Below are positions 52,026-59,516 of a stretch of 64,000 nt of DNA, in pieces. The notes below the pieces were generated by a model, which had not been told where the DNA came from, searched no databases, and worked only from the letters and a program-made list of their open reading frames with translations. The stretch spans positions 90,206 through 154,205 of the forward strand of contig CAZKXI010000006.1 in NCBI GenBank assembly GCA_964556755.1, written 5' to 3'. Within the stretch, counting starts at the first letter, position 1, and every line of letters starts with the position of its first letter. Source of the stretch: UBA4085 sp964556755 (GTDB taxonomy: Bacteria; Acidobacteriota; Aminicenantia; Aminicenantales; UBA4085). Position numbers and translations under genes: made by a program.

Positions 52026-53635
52026 GGCCGCGGCTCCCGGCGGTCGAGCCACAGCTCGCGCCCGTCCAGATAGCCCCAGCCGAGGGCCGGCGGCCTCAGG
52101 CCCCGGACGGCTCCCCGCACGGCCATCCGCTCCTCCTCGGTGAAGAGGGGAACGGCCGGCTGGTCCTGCTTCAGGACGGCGTCCATCGTCTTGAACAGGG
52201 CGATCCGCCGCGACCAGCTCTTCTCCGCCGCGGCTTCCTCCAGGAGCGAAGCCAGGCGCGGCGAGTCGTAGCGGGCCAAGAGGCGCTCGGGCTCGCCGCC
52301 GGAGCCGAAAAGCGGACGCAGCAGGCCGTCCGCGTCGGGCACGGCCAGGGACCGGACGGTCAGCGCGAGATAGGGCGTGAGCACGGCGCCCAGGTCCTCG
52401 ACGGAGCGGATCGAGCGGACTTCGGCCCGGATGCCGGCCGCGGCCAGCTGAGCGGCGATCGTCCGGACGGAGCGCGTGGCGGTATCGGAGCGCGGGCCGA
52501 TGGCGAAGAGGAAGACCGCCGGGAAGGGGCGTTCGGCCGAGTAGCCCAGCTCCTCCAGGAGCCGGCGGGCCCGTTCCGGCTCGAAGACCGGCACTTCCTC
52601 CGGCGGCGGGAAGCCGGGCAGCCCGGAGGGCAGGAAGCTCGCGGTCGGCCGCCGGACCTTGTCCGGCCCGCGAAGGGCCTCGATCAGCCTGTCGCGGTCG
52701 ATGGCCGACGCCACGGCCCTGCGGACAGCCGGACGGTCGAAGGGGGCCCGATGGCAGCTCAGCGTCAGATAGGCGGCGGCGTAGGGCCCGCCCAGGAAAG
52801 CCTGGCAGCCGGAGTTGGCCATGCGCTCGGACTGGAAAGGCAGGACGTCCACGTCACCGGCCATGAACTGATCGACCGTGAAGTGGGGGCTGTACTCCAG
52901 GACGTCGAGGTACGCCTTGCGGCCGTGGTAGCCGGGGAAGCGCTCGAGGCTGACGCCGACGATGTCCAGCTTGGGGCTGCGGATCCAGGAGGCGAAGCGG
53001 AAGGCCCCCGTGCCGGAAGGCTTGTCGAAGAAGCCGGATCCTTCCTCGGCCAGCCTGTCGCGGGGCAGGATGGCGCAGAAGCTCATGCTCAGCAGGTAGA
53101 GCGAGGCGATCGCGGGCCCGTTCCACGTCACTTCGAAGACGTACTTCTCCGGGACCCGGAATCCGGCCACATCCGCGGTCAGGCCGTCCCGGAAAGCCAG
53201 GCCGCCGGCCACCCTGGCGGCCAGAAGGAGCCCATGGGGCGACCGGGTCTCCCGCCGCAGGACCCGCTCCAAGGAAGCCTTGACGTCCAGGGCCTCGAGA
53301 TCCCGCCCGTGGTGGAAGCGGACGCCCCTCTTGAGGATGAAGGACATCCGGCGGCCGTCCTCGGAGATCATCCAGTACTCGGCCAGGGACGGGGCCAGCT
53401 CGAGCCGGCTGTCCAGCCGGACCAGTCCCTCGAAGATCTGCTGGACGGGGAACGTCCAGGAGGAAGTGGCGGGATCGAGGCTGGGCGGAGAGGCCGGGAC
53501 CCTGTCGCGGATCCTGATCCGGCCGCCGCTGCGAGGCTCCTCGCGGCCGGCTCCCGGAAAGGAGCCCGCCGTGGCCAGCACGGCCAGCCCGGCCGCGGCC
53601 AAGGCCAAGAGCTTGAAGGCGGGAGCACGACTCAT
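52022..53635 (-). CDS. Family-5 (oligopeptide/dipeptide-type) solute-binding protein coupled to the kinase
   Basis: A 537-residue exported protein; signal peptide LLALAAAGLAVLATAGSFPGAG. Family-5 SBP pattern: SLDPATSSWTFPVQQIFEGLVRLD, LAPSLAEYWMISEDGRRMSFIL, VRFHHGRDLEALDVKASLERVL, KPSGTGAFRFASW and FDRPAVRRAVASAIDRDRLIEAL. These bind peptides, nickel or sugars for ABC import. No ABC permease or ATPase is near; instead the gene overlaps the kinase by four bases, so it may present a ligand to the kinase. An M19 dipeptidase lies upstream on the same strand. Confidence 0.9.
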   Translation of the reverse strand: MSRAPAFKLLALAAAGLAVLATAGSFPGAGREEPRSGGRIRIRDRVPASPPSLDPATSSWTFPVQQIFEGLVRLDSRLELAPSLAEYWMISEDGRRMSFILKRGVRFHHGRDLEALDVKASLERVLRRETRSPHGLLLAARVAGGLAFRDGLTADVAGFRVPEKYVFEVTWNGPAIASLYLLSMSFCAILPRDRLAEEGSGFFDKPSGTGAFRFASWIRSPKLDIVGVSLERFPGYHGRKAYLDVLEYSPHFTVDQFMAGDVDVLPFQSERMANSGCQAFLGGPYAAAYLTLSCHRAPFDRPAVRRAVASAIDRDRLIEALRGPDKVRRPTASFLPSGLPGFPPPEEVPVFEPERARRLLEELGYSAERPFPAVFLFAIGPRSDTATRSVRTIAAQLAAAGIRAEVRSIRSVEDLGAVLTPYLALTVRSLAVPDADGLLRPLFGSGGEPERLLARYDSPRLASLLEEAAAEKSWSRRIALFKTMDAVLKQDQPAVPLFTEEERMAVRGAVRGLRPPALGWGYLDGRELWLDRREPRP

Positions 53636-53650
53636 GCTTTCTGGTTGAAG

Positions 53651-53667
53651 AGCAATCTTTATGCCAG
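53651..53667 (-). promoter_or_regulatory. Sigma-54 (-24/-12) promoter of the SBP-kinase-regulator operon
   Basis: Minus strand reads CTGGCATAAAGATTGCT: TGGCA and TTGCT with GG and GC ten bases apart. The predicted start (~53640) leaves only ~5 bases before the ATG, an odd feature that lowers confidence. Confidence 0.55.
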
Positions 53668-53738
53668 GGCAAGACCCGCCCCGATCCGCCTGGCAGCGGC
53701 GCCGGATGGATTCCGCCCTGCTCTTATTGTAGTGGAAA

Positions 53739-53753
53739 GTAAAGATTATTTAC
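53739..53753. promoter_or_regulatory. Candidate activator-binding dyad
   Basis: GTAAAGATTATTTAC has perfect GTAAA/TTTAC arms with a five-base spacer and is centred about -106 from the predicted start, matching the other two sigma-54 promoters. Confidence 0.55.
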
Positions 53754-53763
53754 AATCCGGACG

Positions 53764-55032
53764 TCAGGGCCGCTCGGAGGCAGCGATGGCCTTCTGGAGG
53801 ACGCGCATGATATTGCCCCCCCAGAGCTTGGCGATATCCCTCTCGTGGTAGCCTCGACGCAGCAGCTCCATGGTCACTCGATACATCTGGCTGGCGTCGG
53901 CGCAATCGGCCAGCCCGCCGCCCCCGTCGAAGTCCGTGCCGAAGCCGGCGTAGTCGATGCCGACGAGCCGGACGATGTGGTCGACATGGTCGACCAGGTC
54001 CTTGACCGTGGCCCGCTGGCGCGGGAACCGCTGGTTGATCGTCTGGAACTCCTGCATGGCCTTGGCCCGAAGCGCCTCATCGGCCAGCCCGCGCAGATTG
54101 CGCTGGGGGCCGTACTTGGCCTCCAGGTCCTTGAGGGCCTTGTCCCGCTCCGGATCCGCCTGCGGCGCGCGGAGATAGTCGCCCAGGAAGCAGAGCTGGA
54201 CGACGCCGCCCTTCTTGGCCAGGGCCTTGATCATCTCGTCGTCGAGGTTGCGGGGATTGTCGCAGAGGGCCCGGCAGCAGGAATGGGAGGCGAAGATCGG
54301 CGTCCGGGAAGCCGCCAGGACGTCGTAGAAGGACTTGTCCGAGATGTGCGAGACGTCGACCATGATGCCGCGCTTGTTGCACTCGGCCACGACCTGGCGG
54401 CCGAACTCGGACAGGCCCTTGTCCTCGGGGTTGCGCCGCTCGGTGCCGGAATCGCAGATCTGGTTGTCGGCCGAGTGGCACAGGGTGATGTAGCGGATGC
54501 CCTTCTTGGCGTAGGCGCCGACCAGGCTCAAGTCCAGGCCGATGGGATATCCGTTCTCCATGCCCAGGAAGGCGACGCGCTTGCCGGCCGCCTTGATCCG
54601 ATAGGCGTCCGCGGGCGTCGTGGCCTTCTCGACCAGGTCGGGGTACTTGGCGCACATGGCGTCCACGGCCGCGATCATCTTGTCGGCCATGTCCCTGACC
54701 CGGGCGTAAGCCGTCTCGCTCAGCTCGCCCTGGCCGGTGAAGACGCCGAAGAAGAGGGCGTCCAGGCCGCCCTCCTTCATCCGCGGCAGGTCGACAAGCC
54801 CGCTGCCCGGCTTGCCGGTCTCGTGGCGCACCCCCATGTCGAAGGAGGAGCGCAGCAGCATCATCGGCGTGTCGCAATGGGTATCGACCGAGAGGATGCG
54901 GGCATGCAGGGCCCGGGCCCTGGCTTCCAGCGAGGCCTCGTCCAGGGCCACGGGTGCGCCGGCGCAGGCGGACAGGCCGGCGATCGAGAGGACGACGAGG
55001 GCCGCGGCGGCCCGGCGGTTGCGCTTAGCCAT
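53764..55032 (-). CDS. Membrane dipeptidase (M19, renal dipeptidase family) lipoprotein
   Basis: A 422-residue zinc dipeptidase. The signal ends in a lipobox (LSACAG), so it is probably lipid-anchored. Metal-site landmarks are ILSVDTHCDTP, FLGMENGYPIG (Glu), ITLCHSADNQICDSG, VDVSHISDKSFYD (His) and IFASHSCCRALCDNPRN (His), with YAGFGTDFDGGGGL late. It hydrolyses dipeptides, including D-containing ones. ATG 55032 has AAGGAGG upstream. It could generate or clear ligands for the peptide-binding protein encoded downstream, which is inference. Confidence 0.93.
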   Translation of the reverse strand: MAKRNRRAAAALVVLSIAGLSACAGAPVALDEASLEARARALHARILSVDTHCDTPMMLLRSSFDMGVRHETGKPGSGLVDLPRMKEGGLDALFFGVFTGQGELSETAYARVRDMADKMIAAVDAMCAKYPDLVEKATTPADAYRIKAAGKRVAFLGMENGYPIGLDLSLVGAYAKKGIRYITLCHSADNQICDSGTERRNPEDKGLSEFGRQVVAECNKRGIMVDVSHISDKSFYDVLAASRTPIFASHSCCRALCDNPRNLDDEMIKALAKKGGVVQLCFLGDYLRAPQADPERDKALKDLEAKYGPQRNLRGLADEALRAKAMQEFQTINQRFPRQRATVKDLVDHVDHIVRLVGIDYAGFGTDFDGGGGLADCADASQMYRVTMELLRRGYHERDIAKLWGGNIMRVLQKAIAASERP

Positions 55033-55054
55033 GGGAGCCTCCTTGAAAGGGGGG

Positions 55055-55060
55055 ATTATA
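55055..55060 (-). promoter_or_regulatory. -10 box (TATAAT) of the dipeptidase gene
   Basis: TATAAT on the minus strand within CTGCTATAATCC, 22 bases before the ATG. No clear -35. Confidence 0.5.
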
Positions 55061-55088
55061 GCAGATTCGGGTCCCAGGCGGGCCGGGC

Positions 55089-56060
55089 TCACGCCCGGGC
55101 CAGGATATACCAGCTCTCCGGCTCGGGGCGGCGGACGCCGCGGAAGTCGATCACCCGATATCCCTTCCGGACGAGGATTTGGAAGGCCTCGCGGGTGGCC
55201 AGACGCCAGTCCAGCGGGATGCGCCGGACCGCGGGATCGTCCACGTCGGTCTCCCGCAGCATCAGGTAGAAGTCCCTCGGAATGCGGATCAGGGCGAAGG
55301 GGCCTTCGGGGTGAAGGGCCGCGCCGGCGACGGTCTCGAGCTCGAGGGGGCCGGAACGCCCGGCGACGATCCGCCTCTCCGCCGGCAGGACGGGGGGCGT
55401 CGCCTCCAGGAGATCGGCCAAGTCGTAGGCGGGGCGCCGGGGGGGCGACTGGAGGTCCCAGTCCATAAAGAAGCGATCCGAGGGCACATCCAAGCGGTTC
55501 AGGCGTCCGCCGTATTCGCCGTAGGTCGCCGTCCGGTAGTCCAGGACGGACATGCCGAAGTGGTGGATGTTGCGGTAGGCGTTGACCCCGGTCAGCGGAT
55601 CGAAGGTGCAGACGACGTGCCGCAGGCCGAAAGCCGCCCGCAGGACGTCGCGCTGATACTCCTTGATGGCCACCCCCAGGCCGGCCCCCTGGCAGGACGT
55701 CCTGACGCCCGTGTACTGGGCGTAGAACCAGAGATTGTCGGGCGAGCGGAAGCCGACGGCCTTGTCGCGGATGCCGACGAAGCCGTAGGAGAAGCCGGCC
55801 AGCCGCTCATCGGTCTCCGGCCACGTCCCCTCCGGCCCGGCTTCGTAGGCGGCCAAGAAGAGCGAGCTGCCGTCGTGCAGGAAGCTCTCGCACATGAGGT
55901 TGCGCGTCCCGGCCATGTGGTCCTGGGGAAAGCCCCAGATCTCGTCCCGGAGCCTGTCGTACTTGGCGTAGTCGGCGGTCTCGGAGGACGTCTCGACCCT
56001 GATCCGGAAGGTCCGGCCGGCGCCGGCATGGAGGCGGGGGGCGGGGAGGAATTCCTTCAT
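55089..56060 (-). CDS. GNAT-superfamily acetyltransferase-like protein (COG3375 type)
   Basis: A 323-residue protein. The acetyl-CoA fold appears in LAGFSYGFVGIRDK, LWFYAQYTGVRTSCQGAGLG and VAIKEYQRDVLRAAFGLRHV, followed by VVCTFDPLTGVNAYRNIHHFGM, the usual COG3375 block. The C-terminal ~120 residues are a second domain (LIRIPRDFYLMLRE, DWRLATREAFQILVRKGYRVIDF). The substrate is unknown. AAGGA precedes the ATG. The frame is open ~1 kb upstream on this strand, but that part is antisense to the lipid kinase gene. Confidence 0.8.
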   Translation of the reverse strand: MKEFLPAPRLHAGAGRTFRIRVETSSETADYAKYDRLRDEIWGFPQDHMAGTRNLMCESFLHDGSSLFLAAYEAGPEGTWPETDERLAGFSYGFVGIRDKAVGFRSPDNLWFYAQYTGVRTSCQGAGLGVAIKEYQRDVLRAAFGLRHVVCTFDPLTGVNAYRNIHHFGMSVLDYRTATYGEYGGRLNRLDVPSDRFFMDWDLQSPPRRPAYDLADLLEATPPVLPAERRIVAGRSGPLELETVAGAALHPEGPFALIRIPRDFYLMLRETDVDDPAVRRIPLDWRLATREAFQILVRKGYRVIDFRGVRRPEPESWYILARA

Positions 56061-56195
56061 GGATCGTCCTTCCGCCCGGGATTGTAGTCCATCCGGCCGG
56101 GAAAAGACAGACGCGCCCCTCCCCGCCGATCGCCCCCCCCCCGCCGCCCGGGGAAGGCCCGGCCCCGGACCGTTTGCCCAAGGAAGGAATCCGGA

Positions 56196-56225
56196 TTGTC
56201 TAAAACGCTCCGAGACGGATATAAT
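56196..56225 (+). promoter_or_regulatory. Sigma-70 promoter of the lipid-kinase gene
   Basis: TTGTCT at 56196-56201, an 18-base spacer and perfect TATAAT at 56220-56225. Confidence 0.6.
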
Positions 56226-56252
56226 AGGACGCTCCCCAGCCAAGATTCCGCC

Positions 56253-57182
56253 ATGCCCAAAAGAGAGCTTCCGCCTCACCTGCGAGGGAAGAGGATCGAC
56301 GTCGTCGTCAATCCGAACTCCGCCCGGCGGAAATGGTGCCGGTCGCCCAAGCTGCGGGCCTATATGCAGGAGCGGTTCCCGGGCCGGGTCCACGACCAGT
56401 TCACCGGCAAGTCCGACATGATCGGGAAGGTGGCCCGGCTGAGCGCCGACACCGACGTCATCCTGGCCCTGGGCGGGGACGGCACCCTGGCCGACATCAT
56501 GCAGGGCATCGTCGACGCCGGCCGCCAGAAGGACATCCTCCTGGGCATCATCCCCCTCGGCAGCGGCAACGCCGTGCGCGAGTCTCTGCACATCCCCAAG
56601 GCCCTGCGTCCGGCCTTGAAAGCCTTTTACCGGGGGCGTCCGCGGCCGATCGACCTCATCGACATCGACGGCCGGATCGCCAGCATCGTCAGCATCGGAG
56701 CGACCGGGCTGGTGACCCACACCAAGGCCAAGGGCACCGTCCCGGGCTTGGCCGGGCACCTCCTGGCCTCGGCCCGGCTGGCCTGGCACCCGCGCGAGTA
56801 TTTCGAGATCGAGCTCCGCGACGGGAGAGACGACAAGGGCCAGCCCTTCGGCCGCAAGGTGCTCAACCTCAAGGTCTATGACTGCATCGTCAACAAAGCC
56901 AACCACTTCGGCTACAGCTGGGTCATCGCGCCCAAGGCCAAGATCGACGACGGCTTCCTCGACGTCACGGTCTTCGACATCCGGGCCTACAACTACCTGC
57001 TCAACTTCCCCCTCATCTACCTGGGCCACTACCAGAGGTATCTCAAGCATTTCAAGGCCCGGCAGGTCATCATCCGGGGCGAAATGCTGCATGCCCAGTA
57101 CAACGGAGAGATCCTGCCGCCCTGCGGGCGGCTGGAGATGAAGGTGATGCCGGGGGCCCTGCGGGTCATCCGGCCCTTCTGA
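56253..57182 (+). CDS. Diacylglycerol/sphingosine-kinase-like lipid kinase
   Basis: A 309-residue DAGK-catalytic-family protein. The nucleotide motif is LALGGDGTLADIMQG (~residue 70), after VVVNPNSARRKW; GIIPLGSGNAVRESL is the second landmark. The C-terminal domain contains IAPKAKIDDGFLDVTVF and HAQYNGEILPP, typical of YegS/DagK enzymes. It would phosphorylate a membrane lipid at the inner leaflet. No strong SD is seen before the ATG. Divergent from the GNAT gene. Confidence 0.9.
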   Translation: MPKRELPPHLRGKRIDVVVNPNSARRKWCRSPKLRAYMQERFPGRVHDQFTGKSDMIGKVARLSADTDVILALGGDGTLADIMQGIVDAGRQKDILLGIIPLGSGNAVRESLHIPKALRPALKAFYRGRPRPIDLIDIDGRIASIVSIGATGLVTHTKAKGTVPGLAGHLLASARLAWHPREYFEIELRDGRDDKGQPFGRKVLNLKVYDCIVNKANHFGYSWVIAPKAKIDDGFLDVTVFDIRAYNYLLNFPLIYLGHYQRYLKHFKARQVIIRGEMLHAQYNGEILPPCGRLEMKVMPGALRVIRPF

Positions 57183-57279
57183 GGCGCTCCTTCCCTGCTC
57201 GGCCTTCGCTTGCCGCCGGCCTCAAACAGCCCCTGGGGTGTCGGACTCCCTGCGCCGGGCCGCAAGCCGGGACGGCGAC

Positions 57280-57690
57280 TCAATCGGCGGCGAGGGTCGA
57301 GGTGATCTGGAAGTCCGGCGGGAAGGCCAAGTGGGCCTTGACGGCGCACTGGTCGGCCGCCTTGATCACGGCGTCCTTGTACTTGGCCGGGAAGCCGGCC
57401 GGCAGGCGGATCTCGATCTTGACCATCTCGATCAGCTTGGACTTGGGCCCGCGCTCCATCGTCTGGACCAGGGTCAAGCCCTCGGTCGGGATCTTGCGCT
57501 CCTGGCAGAAGGCCAGGACATAGTACCCGGCGCAAGTGGCCAGCGAGGCCAGGAAGAGGTCGAACGGCGACGGGGCGGAGTTGGCCCCCCCGGCGTGCAC
57601 GGGCTGGTCGGTGGGGATGGTGAAGCCGCGCCACTGGGCTTCCACCCGGCTGCCGCCGGGCAGGCGGACGAGGATCTGGTTATCGGTCAT
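57280..57690 (-). CDS. OsmC-family protein
   Basis: A 136-residue protein. The peroxidatic Cys is in ASLATCAGYYVLAFCQERKI, which also supplies the second Cys, and the substrate-side region is PVHAGGANSAPSPFDLFLAS. OsmC/Ohr proteins reduce organic hydroperoxides through this Cys pair. The C-terminus (AADQCAVKAHLAFPPDF) carries the conserved CxVxxxL-like block. SD AAAGGAG precedes the ATG, which lies inside the trmJ 3' end by 11 bases. Confidence 0.9.
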   Translation of the reverse strand: MTDNQILVRLPGGSRVEAQWRGFTIPTDQPVHAGGANSAPSPFDLFLASLATCAGYYVLAFCQERKIPTEGLTLVQTMERGPKSKLIEMVKIEIRLPAGFPAKYKDAVIKAADQCAVKAHLAFPPDFQITSTLAAD

Positions 57691-58444
57691 GGTCGGACTC
57701 CTTTCGTTCGTCGGGGACGCCCTTGGCGAAGAGGGCCAGAAGAAAGCGCCGGTCACGGGCGGTCATGGCCAGCCTGCCCAGCAAGTCGCGGGTCAGGGCC
57801 GCGACGTGAACCCTGTTGCCGGGATGGATGAAGCGCTTGGCCTCGAGCTGCCTCAGGATGAGGTCGATGGCCGCGTCCTGCTCCGGACGGGGCAGAGGCG
57901 GCTCTCCGGTCGGAGAGGGCGGCCGGGCCGCCGTGAAGAGGGCGTGGAGGGTCAACAGGACGGCGCCGCCGAGATTGAAGGACGGCTGGCGCCCGGCTTG
58001 GGGAATGGCGTAGACGAGGTTGGCCCGCTCGATCTCCTCGGACAGCAGACCGGTCCGCTCGTTGCCGAAGAGGAGGGCGATCCGGGTTCCCGCGGGCAGA
58101 GCGCCGACCATCCGGACGGCCTCCTCCAGGGGAACGACCGTGGCGTGGCGGCGGAGCCGGGCGGTGGAAGCCAGGACGAAGTCGCGGTCGGCCAGGGCCT
58201 CGTCGAGGGAGCCCGATATGCGGGCCGCGCCGAGGATGTCCTCGGCGTGGACGGCCGTGCGGCGCGCTTCGGGCGAGAGGGGGCCGCGGAGAACGAGACG
58301 CAGGTCGGCGAAGCCGGTGTTCTTCATGGCCCTGGCCGCCAGGCCGATGTTCTCCGGATTGCCGGGGCGGACGAGCACGACCGCCGCGGCGCGGGAAGGC
58401 CCGGGCGAAGGGGGGGATTCGGAAGAGACGCGCCTTCGGGTCAT
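57680..58444 (-). CDS. trmJ: SpoU-class tRNA 2'-O-methyltransferase, TrmJ-like
   Basis: A 254-residue SPOUT enzyme. VVLVRPGNPENIGLAARAMKNTGF is the N-terminal landmark, IALLFGNERTGLLSEEIERANLV the knot motif, and FNLGGAVLLTLHALF the late SAM-binding region. The C-terminal extension is like that of TrmJ, which methylates position 32 of the tRNA anticodon loop. ATG 58444 begins MTRRRVSSESPPSP; upstream sequence is not conserved in character. Confidence 0.85.
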   Translation of the reverse strand: MTRRRVSSESPPSPGPSRAAAVVLVRPGNPENIGLAARAMKNTGFADLRLVLRGPLSPEARRTAVHAEDILGAARISGSLDEALADRDFVLASTARLRRHATVVPLEEAVRMVGALPAGTRIALLFGNERTGLLSEEIERANLVYAIPQAGRQPSFNLGGAVLLTLHALFTAARPPSPTGEPPLPRPEQDAAIDLILRQLEAKRFIHPGNRVHVAALTRDLLGRLAMTARDRRFLLALFAKGVPDERKESDHDR

Positions 58445-58594
58445 GCTCTCGGCTCCACGGACCCCATTATAAGGTCTTCCGCGGGTTCCCGGAACGGGGC
58501 CGTATTCGGGGGGAGGCGAGCCGGGCTTGTCCCGCGGGGCGGGCAAGAGAGGCTCGGCGGGTCCCGGCCATGGGGATGGGGCTGAGCCGGGGGA

Positions 58595-58786
58595 TCAGCG
58601 GGCGAAGCCCGAAGCGGCCAAGCCGCCGATCACGGCCCAATAGAGGACCGACCGAACGGGACTGGAGGTCAGCGGGCAGGTCCCGGTCCGGCAGCCCACC
58701 AGCTTGAAGTAGAGGAAGCCGACCAGGGCGCCGGCGGCGACTCCGATCAAAGTGATCATCAGGACTCTCCGTTGGGACTGCGGCAT
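58595..58786 (-). CDS. Small DUF6132-like membrane protein
   Basis: A 63-residue protein with two helices around a conserved loop: LMITLIGVAAGALVGFLYFK, then LVGCRTGTCPLTSSPVRS, then VLYWAVIGGLAASGFAR. The two Cys in GCRTGTCP are the family hallmark. Its function is unknown. It has a strong AT-rich promoter of its own. Confidence 0.75.
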   Translation of the reverse strand: MPQSQRRVLMITLIGVAAGALVGFLYFKLVGCRTGTCPLTSSPVRSVLYWAVIGGLAASGFAR

Positions 58787-58801
58787 TAGTATTGCTTAAT
58801 C

Positions 58802-58830
58802 TTTATATAATATATATATTATATTGTCAA
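58802..58830 (-). promoter_or_regulatory. Sigma-70 promoter of the DUF6132-like gene, within an AT palindrome
   Basis: Minus strand TTGACA (58825-58830), 17-base spacer, TATAAA (58802-58807). The spacer is part of a perfect 20-bp palindrome, ATATAATATA / TATATTATAT, at 58805-58824. Confidence 0.65.
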
Positions 58831-58844
58831 GCCCAGGGTCGGGA

Positions 58845-58872
58845 TTGACCCTCCCCGCGGATGGAATATAAT
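58845..58872 (+). promoter_or_regulatory. Sigma-70 promoter of the DUF2284 gene
   Basis: TTGACC at 58845-58850, a 16-base spacer and TATAAT at 58867-58872. It is back to back with the promoter at 58802-58830. Confidence 0.65.
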
Positions 58873-58902
58873 ACCCTCCCATCCCGAGGGAAGGAACCGG
58901 AT

Positions 58903-59442
58903 ATGCCCGACCGCAAGAGACTGGAGACCCTGTTCGAGAAGTACGGCTTCTTCGACTACCGCTGGATCGACGCCTCCTCCATTGTGGTCGCTCAATGGGT
59001 CCGGATGAAGTGCTTGTTCGGCTGTCCGGACTACGGCAAGGCGGCCTGCTGTCCGCCCAACGCGCCCCCGGTGGAGGAATGCGAGAGATTCTTCCGGGAA
59101 TACAAGACGGCTGCGGTCTTCCATTTCGAGAAGGCCGTGGACAAGCCGGAGGACCGGCACGACTGGAGCCGGGGCATCAACGCCCGCCTCCTGGAGCTGG
59201 AGCGAGACGTCTTCCTGAGCGGCTCCGTCAAGGCCTTCCTGCTGTATATGGACAGCTGCGGGATCTGCTCGACCTGCGCCGGATCCAAGGCCGCCTGCAA
59301 GGACCCCAAGCGGTCCAGGCCTTCGCCGGACGCCCTGGCCATGGACGTCTACGCGACGGTCCTGCGGGCCGGCTACCCGATCGAGGTCTTGGCCGACTAT
59401 AAGAAGACCATGAACCGCTACGCCTTCCTGCTCGTCGAGTAG
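58903..59442 (+). CDS. DUF2284 cysteine-rich metal-binding protein
   Basis: A 179-residue cytosolic protein with conserved Cys clusters: MKCLFGCPDYGKAACCPPNAP near residue 40 and MDSCGICSTCAGSKAACKDPKRSRPS near residue 120. The family probably binds a metal or Fe-S cluster; its function is not known. AAGGAAC precedes the ATG at 58903; an in-frame ATG at 58861 overlaps the promoter and is rejected. Confidence 0.88.
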   Translation: MPDRKRLETLFEKYGFFDYRWIDASSIVVAQWVRMKCLFGCPDYGKAACCPPNAPPVEECERFFREYKTAAVFHFEKAVDKPEDRHDWSRGINARLLELERDVFLSGSVKAFLLYMDSCGICSTCAGSKAACKDPKRSRPSPDALAMDVYATVLRAGYPIEVLADYKKTMNRYAFLLVE

Positions 59443-59516
59443 GAGCCCGCCGGACGACCGGTCCTCCGGCGGCGGCCGCGGCCGCCGGCCGTCGGCCCGG
59501 CCCAAGGAGCCATGCC

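Noticed and set aside
56061..57092. Upstream extension of the GNAT frame on the minus strand
   Set aside because: It is antisense to the lipid kinase gene and has shadow-type composition; the start at 56060 has a good SD and fits the family.
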